Source: Ulva prolifera
Lineage: Eukaryota; Chlorophyta; Ulvophyceae; Ulvales; Ulvaceae
Length of the DNA: 64,000 nucleotides
NCBI GenBank assembly: GCA_023078555.1
Contig: CM041196.1
Coordinates: 10,744,985-10,808,984, forward strand
Reading direction: 5' to 3'
Below are positions 57,145 to 64,000 of this stretch, piece by piece; the first letter of the stretch is position 1, and each line of letters starts with the position of its first letter. The translations under genes and the position numbers were made by a program. The notes under the pieces are model-generated. The model ran no database searches. It worked only from the letters and a program-made list of their open reading frames with translations, and was not told where the DNA came from.

Positions 57145-60100
57145 ATGGCAATAAACATTTCAGTCAGCTGTAAGCCGAGATATCGTCGCTTGACAAGGAG
57201 CAGCGGCGTGTCAAGGGCAGCAGCTCAGAAAGAAGTCACGTCTGCGCCCCTCTCAAAGGAGCAATTAATTGGATACTTCGAGTCAGGATGTAAGCCCAAA
57301 TCACAGTGGAGGTGCGTATGTGCTCTTTCTATAATCGGATTGCGCGTGCATGTGGTCTTCATCGACGGCACGAGCGGTGTTCAAAGTGGTTGTGGCTGAC
57401 ATAAGCATGCAAAGCGCATGTGTGCGGCCCTACATCCGGGAATCTCAATCGCTTCTGTGCTGGCGTTGAAGGTGACGAGGTCTTGCTTGCTTGTTTTGCA
57501 GCTCATCGATGACGATTGGCCTCTCGTGAGAGCGGCACGTGTCTTTGTGCCGCCAGCACACGCCACGGGCCAAGGCATACGGTGTTGACACTCGTATATG
57601 TATGCAGGATTGGCACAGAGCATGAAAAGTTTGCGTTCAAAATGGACGACCTGACACGCGCTGGTTACCCCGAGATCCAACATGTGCTGGACAGGCTGGT
57701 CTCTCGATTCGGCTGGAATCCCATCATGGAAGGTGATAAAATTATCGGCTGCAAGAGGGACGGGCAAAGCGTCACGCTTGAGCCCGGTGGGCAATTCGAA
57801 TTGAGTGGTGCACCGCTCGCAAACTTGCACCAGACTTGCGATGAGGTCCAGAGTCACCTGTACCAGGCCAAGACGATCAGTGAAGAGCTCAATGTTGGCT
57901 TTCTGGGCCTGGGCTTTGATCCCAAGTGGACTTCCGACGAGATCCCACGAATGCCTAAAGACCGGTACAAGATCATGCGAAACTACATGCCTAAGGTTGG
58001 GACGCTGGGTCTCGATATGATGTTCCGCTCCTGCACAATCCAGGTGTGTTCATGCTTTACTTCATCGTGGCTGTGCCGAAGTGCAGCTCTTGTGGTTTTG
58101 GCAGTCACTTGTAGCCTGTGGAGGCTGCGTATCTGCTTCTGGTGATAGAGGAGCATTGCGAGTGCTGCTGCCACACACGCCGTGCATAAATCAGAGCAGT
58201 GTCTATCTTTGTTGAGTTATCGTCCATATCCCTTTTCCTGGGCCACCGTTGCTGTGCCTCGCTAGTTCTGCAGCTCTGCCACACAGTAGCCTCCCCCGTG
58301 GCTTTGAGTTACCTCAGGATGAAATTTACAATCAAACATCAATCCAGACAAGCTATATCAACAGCATGTTGTGGGTGCTGGAAGATCGGAGCCACCAGCT
58401 GCAGATACACCACCTAGGCTGCTCAGCACGGCCACATGCAGCTGATGCCTCACCCTTGACCCAGCCAAACCTGCCTTGCAAGGCGCATCTACCTGAGTAC
58501 CACAGGCTGTGGATGATTTCATCCTTGCGTGGCCTCAAGCCACAGGCAACAGCATGGCACAACACCACAGCAGAGCTTCAAATCATCTCTCTGCATACCT
58601 AGTCATCCTCACGCCGCCCACGCCATGCAGGCCACACATGCAGCCCATGCATGCAGGTCAACCTCGACTTTGAGTCCGAGCAGGACATGATCGAGAAGTT
58701 CCGCATCGGCATCGCCCTGCAGCCCATTGCGACCGCCCTCTTTGCGGCCTCGCCCTTCAAGGAGGGCGGCCTGAGCGGCTACAACAGCTGGCGGGGCAAC
58801 GTGTGGACGGACGTCGACAACAACCGCTGCGGCAATCTGCCGTTTGTGTTTGACGACAGCTTCGGCTTCGAGGCGTACGCGGACTGGGCGCTCGACGTGC
58901 CGATGTACTTTGCGTACCGCAACGGGCAGTACCTCGACGCGACGGGGCAGTCGTTCCGGGACTTCATGACGGGGGACCTCGCGGCGGCGCCGGGTGCGGC
59001 CCCTGCCTCCGCTTCCGCCATGCGCTGGTGATCGCACCTGAAAACTTCTTGCTCCCTCACAGCAGGCGCTCTTCACACTCCCCCCCCCCCCCCCCCCCCC
59101 CCCACCCCCCCTTTGCAGTGCGGGTCAACTCTGTCCGATCGCCCATAGCTCGCGTGGTGGCGGCTGTTGAGGTGGTTTTCATATCATCGTGGTGTGGTGC
59201 GTGTCGGTGCATTCTGCAAAGAGATGCGCTTGTGTGAATTAGATCCTCCGCGCTCTCCCAGGGAGCGCGCAATGCATGAGCCGCATGCGTGCAGGCGAGG
59301 TCGCGACAATGGCGGACTGGGAGACGCACCTCTCGACCGTCTTCCCCGATGTGCGGCTCAAGAAGTTCCTGGAGATGCGCGGTGCCGACGGCGGGCCGTG
59401 GAGCATGATCTGCGCGCTGCCGGCCTTCTGGGTCGGCCTCATCTACGACGCCCAGGCGCAGGCGGAGTGCCTCGAGATGATCTCCGGGTGGACGGTCGAC
59501 GAGATGACGGCGCTGCGTGAGGAGGTGCGCTGCGTGCTGTGACTGTTCGCATTCCAGGATGGATTCGTCCTCCGAACTCTGGTAGAGGCGGCGCACGCCA
59601 CGTGCGAGGCGTGTGTTGCGGAGGCCACTGCTTGACCTCTGGTCCCGATCATCTGAGTTCTTTGACCCGTTTGATCGGACCCAGCGTGCATGCGTTCCGG
59701 CAGCCGCTGCAGCAACACCGCCCACACTGCACACACTGAACCGCCCTGGACCCCCCTGGTTGCTTGGGCGGTGTATCTGTTCAATTTACAACATCCCGGG
59801 CCATTGTATGGCAGAAAACGGACTCAAGCAACCGTCCTGGAACCCCTGTGGTTGCTTGGGCGGTGTAGCGGGTACACCCGGCGCTTTCGCGAATGGCGGG
59901 CCTCCCATCGCGCCTCACGGCAGAGTGTGCCGTGGTGCAGGTGCCGCGGGACGGGCTGCGGACGAAGTTCCGCAACGGCACGGCAGGGGACGTCGCGGCG
60001 CAGGCGCTCGCGATCGCGCGCGGCGGCCTCGAGCGCCGCGGCCTCGACGAGGGCAAGTTCCTGCTGCGCCTCGAGCAGGTCGTCGCGGCTGGCGAGACGC

Positions 60101-60180
60101 AGGCCGACGTGCTCCTGCGGCTGTACGACACCGAGTGGGAGCACTCAGTCGACCCGGTGTACAACTACATGGCGTTCTAG
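57145..60180 (+). CDS. GSH1: Glutamate-cysteine ligase, plant type, probably plastid
   Basis: Exons 57145-57311, 57608-58043, 58657-58993, 59295-59524 and 59941-60180 join in phase to 469 residues. The enzyme joins glutamate and cysteine with ATP, the first and rate-limiting step of glutathione synthesis. The ATG at 57145 opens a basic, Ser-rich leader ([20 protein letters not shown]) that looks like a transit peptide; plant GSH1 is plastidic. Family blocks: [121 protein letters not shown]. The regulatory cysteine pair called CC2 in plants is kept (LHQTCDEV and MICALP), so redox control by dimer formation is plausible; the CC1 pair is absent (LDATG and LAAAPG). The last exon ends [11 protein letters not shown]. 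The C-terminal exon boundaries recur in the second copy at 62.6-64 kb. Confidence 0.95.
59080..59103. repeat. C homopolymer, about 24 bases
   Basis: Unbroken run of C, then a short A interruption and six more C, in the intron between exons 3 and 4 of the ligase gene. Confidence 0.9.
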
Positions 60181-62579
60181 GCGTGCCGCGCATGCTGTGC
60201 GTGCTGGCTGTGCGTGCTGCGTGCTGGGTCCGGAGGGGAAGGATACAGCCCACGGCGGAGGCGTGTGAGGTGTCCATTGGCCGGGTGGGGGCGTATGCGT
60301 GGCCGTCTCGTTGTATTGGAGGCAGTCCCATGAGAGTCCCTTTTGCTGTGGAGGTGTCTCGGTGTGTGAGTTTGAGGTGTATGCATGCGCGTCGAGCGGG
60401 CACTTCGTCGGTGAGGATGTGAGTGCAGCCGCGTGCGGCGTGTGTGCGGCATGCGTGTGCGGCATGCATGAGCGGCATGCCTGTGCGGCATGCGTGTGCC
60501 GCTGAGACATCGCGGCAGCGTGCAGGGCGATGGTGATGGTCGAGGGAGTCGGCCTGGAGGAGGAGGTTTCCCGAGAATGTCTGTGTGCCGAGGGTGTGTT
60601 CATGCATGCGCACAATACAAATCACAGCCCCACATGCCCGCCCTGCCACTGCCGTAAGCCGTTGAGCTTGTGGGTGCGATGGTGTGATGAGCACTGCACG
60701 TGACTGTAGCTGAAGAGTAGAGCCTCGGTACAAGATATGAGTGTGTTTGAGCCTGCGACTGCGACGGACCTCCGCGCCGCCGGGCAGACCCATGCATGTG
60801 CAGCTGAGACCTCCTGCAGAGCAACGCAGCCTCTGGTCAGATAGACCAGTGGAGTTCATTGCCGATCGTTTTCTGATGACTCGACGCCATGCTTAGCTGC
60901 GTTGCTGCGTCGCTGCCAGAGGTTAGGAAGTGTGTCGACTGTGCTGCAATGGCGTCTTGGGCCCTGTGGACAGACACAGACAGCCACTGAACATGTCCGT
61001 TTGCTTCTTCCACCTGAACATGACAATGGCAGCTCTGAGTGTTGCAGTTGCAACATGCATTTGCAACATGCACTTGCACCGGGAGTGGGAGGTGAGAGTC
61101 GCCTTGCATGTGCTTGCGGTGCGCCTGTCACACCTCCTTACACGTGCAGGCGCCTCTGTGGGTCAGAAGCGAGCAGCTCCCCACAGTAGGCTGTTTTCGG
61201 TGCTGCATCGTCCCGCTCCAGTTCCTGAGCTCACGATTTCGTATGTTGGTTGTGCCATGGGGGCATCGCATGCAATGGTTGTCCAACAATGCACTGATAT
61301 TCGCTGTTCATCTACCCCCCAGGCTGCAGTCATGGCCAACGGGTACTCTGCAGCACAGGGTTTGTTTGCGCAACGATATGTTTTGTGATAATGGCGTTAG
61401 CATATGTGCACAGAGGAGATCGATTCATTGTAGACGGATGTAAAATTGTGTGCTCGCAGGTGGCCGTTGGCATATTGCCTACCATGTGTTGGCATCTTTC
61501 TGCCCCTTGCTGATACTTAGCCGGTCAAGTTGTGCTCCCAAAGGCCTCGATTCTTGATAAGATTCCAAAATGCAAGTTGTTGTTTGTTTGTGTTGACATC
61601 TTTTTTAAGCAAACATGCATGTTCAGAGGCTGTTTTTGTCGCTGAGCATGTTGACAAATGAAGGCGGTCAAGGATTGCGCTACATTATGCTCGCCACAGC
61701 CCTGGGTATGGTTGGCCGTCCCTAACCCAACGACGATCTGATCTACTGCGACCTGAGATAGCACGTATACCACTGTGCAAACATTGTACACGTACCACCG
61801 CGTCTCGGATGATCAACACTGAATTTCCAGATCCATGGCCGAGTCGGCATATTTTCACATATTTACTTACTGTATGTCGGACCATAATCTGCAGGAGTTT
61901 TGCATTTCATACCTCACCATTGGATGGCAAGTATAACAGTTGAACTGCTCAACACAACTCTAAAGACTGCCGAGTGATCAGTGTCTCTTGGGACAAGTGC
62001 TCGCGGTGAGAACCTTGTCACTGCTCAACAATCAAGGTGCGACGAACTACTTCAGAACCTACTCGACATTGTATGCTGCCAACATTGCGCTATTGGACTC
62101 TGTCTTCTGGCGTCATGCGCCAGGTTATGGGTCAGAGCTAAGACCCCAGACACACTTCATTCAAATTATTGCAGGACGGCGCCGGAGCGCCTACACGATG
62201 CACCCCAACAGATCAAAACAAAACATCACACACCTCCATACAACACCACAACCCCTTTCCTCTACACGGCCCTGTGGAATCGGCACCAGTGTCCAGCCTG
62301 CAGCGACCTTAATCAATGCTACTTCCTATAATATACGTCCGCGTGTACACGGCACTGCCACCTGATTGCTTGCGCTCAGTCAGTGAAGCTGCCTCATGCA
62401 TCAGCCACTCCCCGACATGGCAAACGCCTTTTCATAGCCTCATCTCTGCTGCCCTCCCTATCACCCGAATCCACATCATACCCCCACCATCTGCGCAGTC
62501 TCAGGGCCACGCCCGTCGAGACTCGTGCAACTACTTAGCAGCTCCAACACCGAAATGCATGTGACGCATGCATGCGGCT
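60181..62579. other. Intergenic stretch between convergent ligase genes
   Basis: 2.4 kb between the two stop codons. Near 60430-60500 there are imperfect repeats of gtgcggcatgc. Several short open stretches (for example 61988-62365, plus strand) lack splice context. I see no gene, no inverted-repeat termini and no transposon that would explain the arrangement of the flanking paralogues. Confidence 0.5.

Positions 62580-64000
<1,421 letters not shown>

Overview
This is a nuclear window from a eukaryote, most likely a microalga of the green lineage. The evidence: every long gene is split by spliceosomal introns. The enzymes are of plant or plastid type: an ABCD2-like half-transporter with a transit-peptide-like N-terminus, and plant-type glutamate-cysteine ligase. 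A LINE fragment has a C-terminal signature I associate with green-algal LINEs. The sequence is GC-rich, with ATGCATGC-rich introns and long G or C homopolymers. The lineage call is an inference; I see no rRNA, tRNA, CRISPR array or organellar gene. Exon borders were found by hand by requiring a GT donor, an AG acceptor and a continuous reading phase. Where several phases agree in a row I treat the model as strong.

Layout. 1-0.56 kb: 5' part of an MFS transporter (-). 1.3-6.4 kb: an ENTH-domain epsin (+, 4 exons). 7.4-14.8 kb: a 1364-residue disordered protein with a possible C-terminal anchor (+, 7 exons, all introns phase 0). 14.8-18.4 kb: repeats, no supported gene. 18.45-22.87 kb: ABCD2-like transporter (-, 8 exons). 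23.9-28.0 kb: unknown polytopic membrane protein (-). 29.3-31.3 kb: second unknown membrane protein (-). 32.2-34.4 kb: unknown soluble protein (+). 34.7-39.4 kb: gene fragments, a 36-bp-arm hairpin, a 5'-truncated LINE and a small orphan 3' exon. 39.4-42.1 kb: inositol-oxygenase homologue (+) that has lost four of six iron ligands. 43.2-44.04 kb: 3' part of an unknown gene (+), ending 15 bases from an intronless CX9C protein (-, 44.05-44.42 kb). 44.5-56.3 kb: a giant gene (-, 12 secure exons, at least 1789 residues) built largely from degenerate Asp-Gly repeats that I cannot assign to a known protein. 57.1-60.2 kb: glutamate-cysteine ligase (+, 5 exons). 62.6-64.0 kb: the 3' half of a second, divergent ligase gene (-), facing the first tail-to-tail with identical last exon lengths.

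The genes do not form an operon-like unit. The functional thread is modest: the two ligase genes catalyse, or once catalysed, the first step of glutathione synthesis; the ABCD protein probably sits in the plastid envelope; the epsin serves clathrin trafficking. The most unusual items are the Asp-Gly repeat giant, the ligand-less inositol oxygenase homologue, the inverted ligase pair with different regulatory cysteines, and dispersed short repeats sitting in introns.
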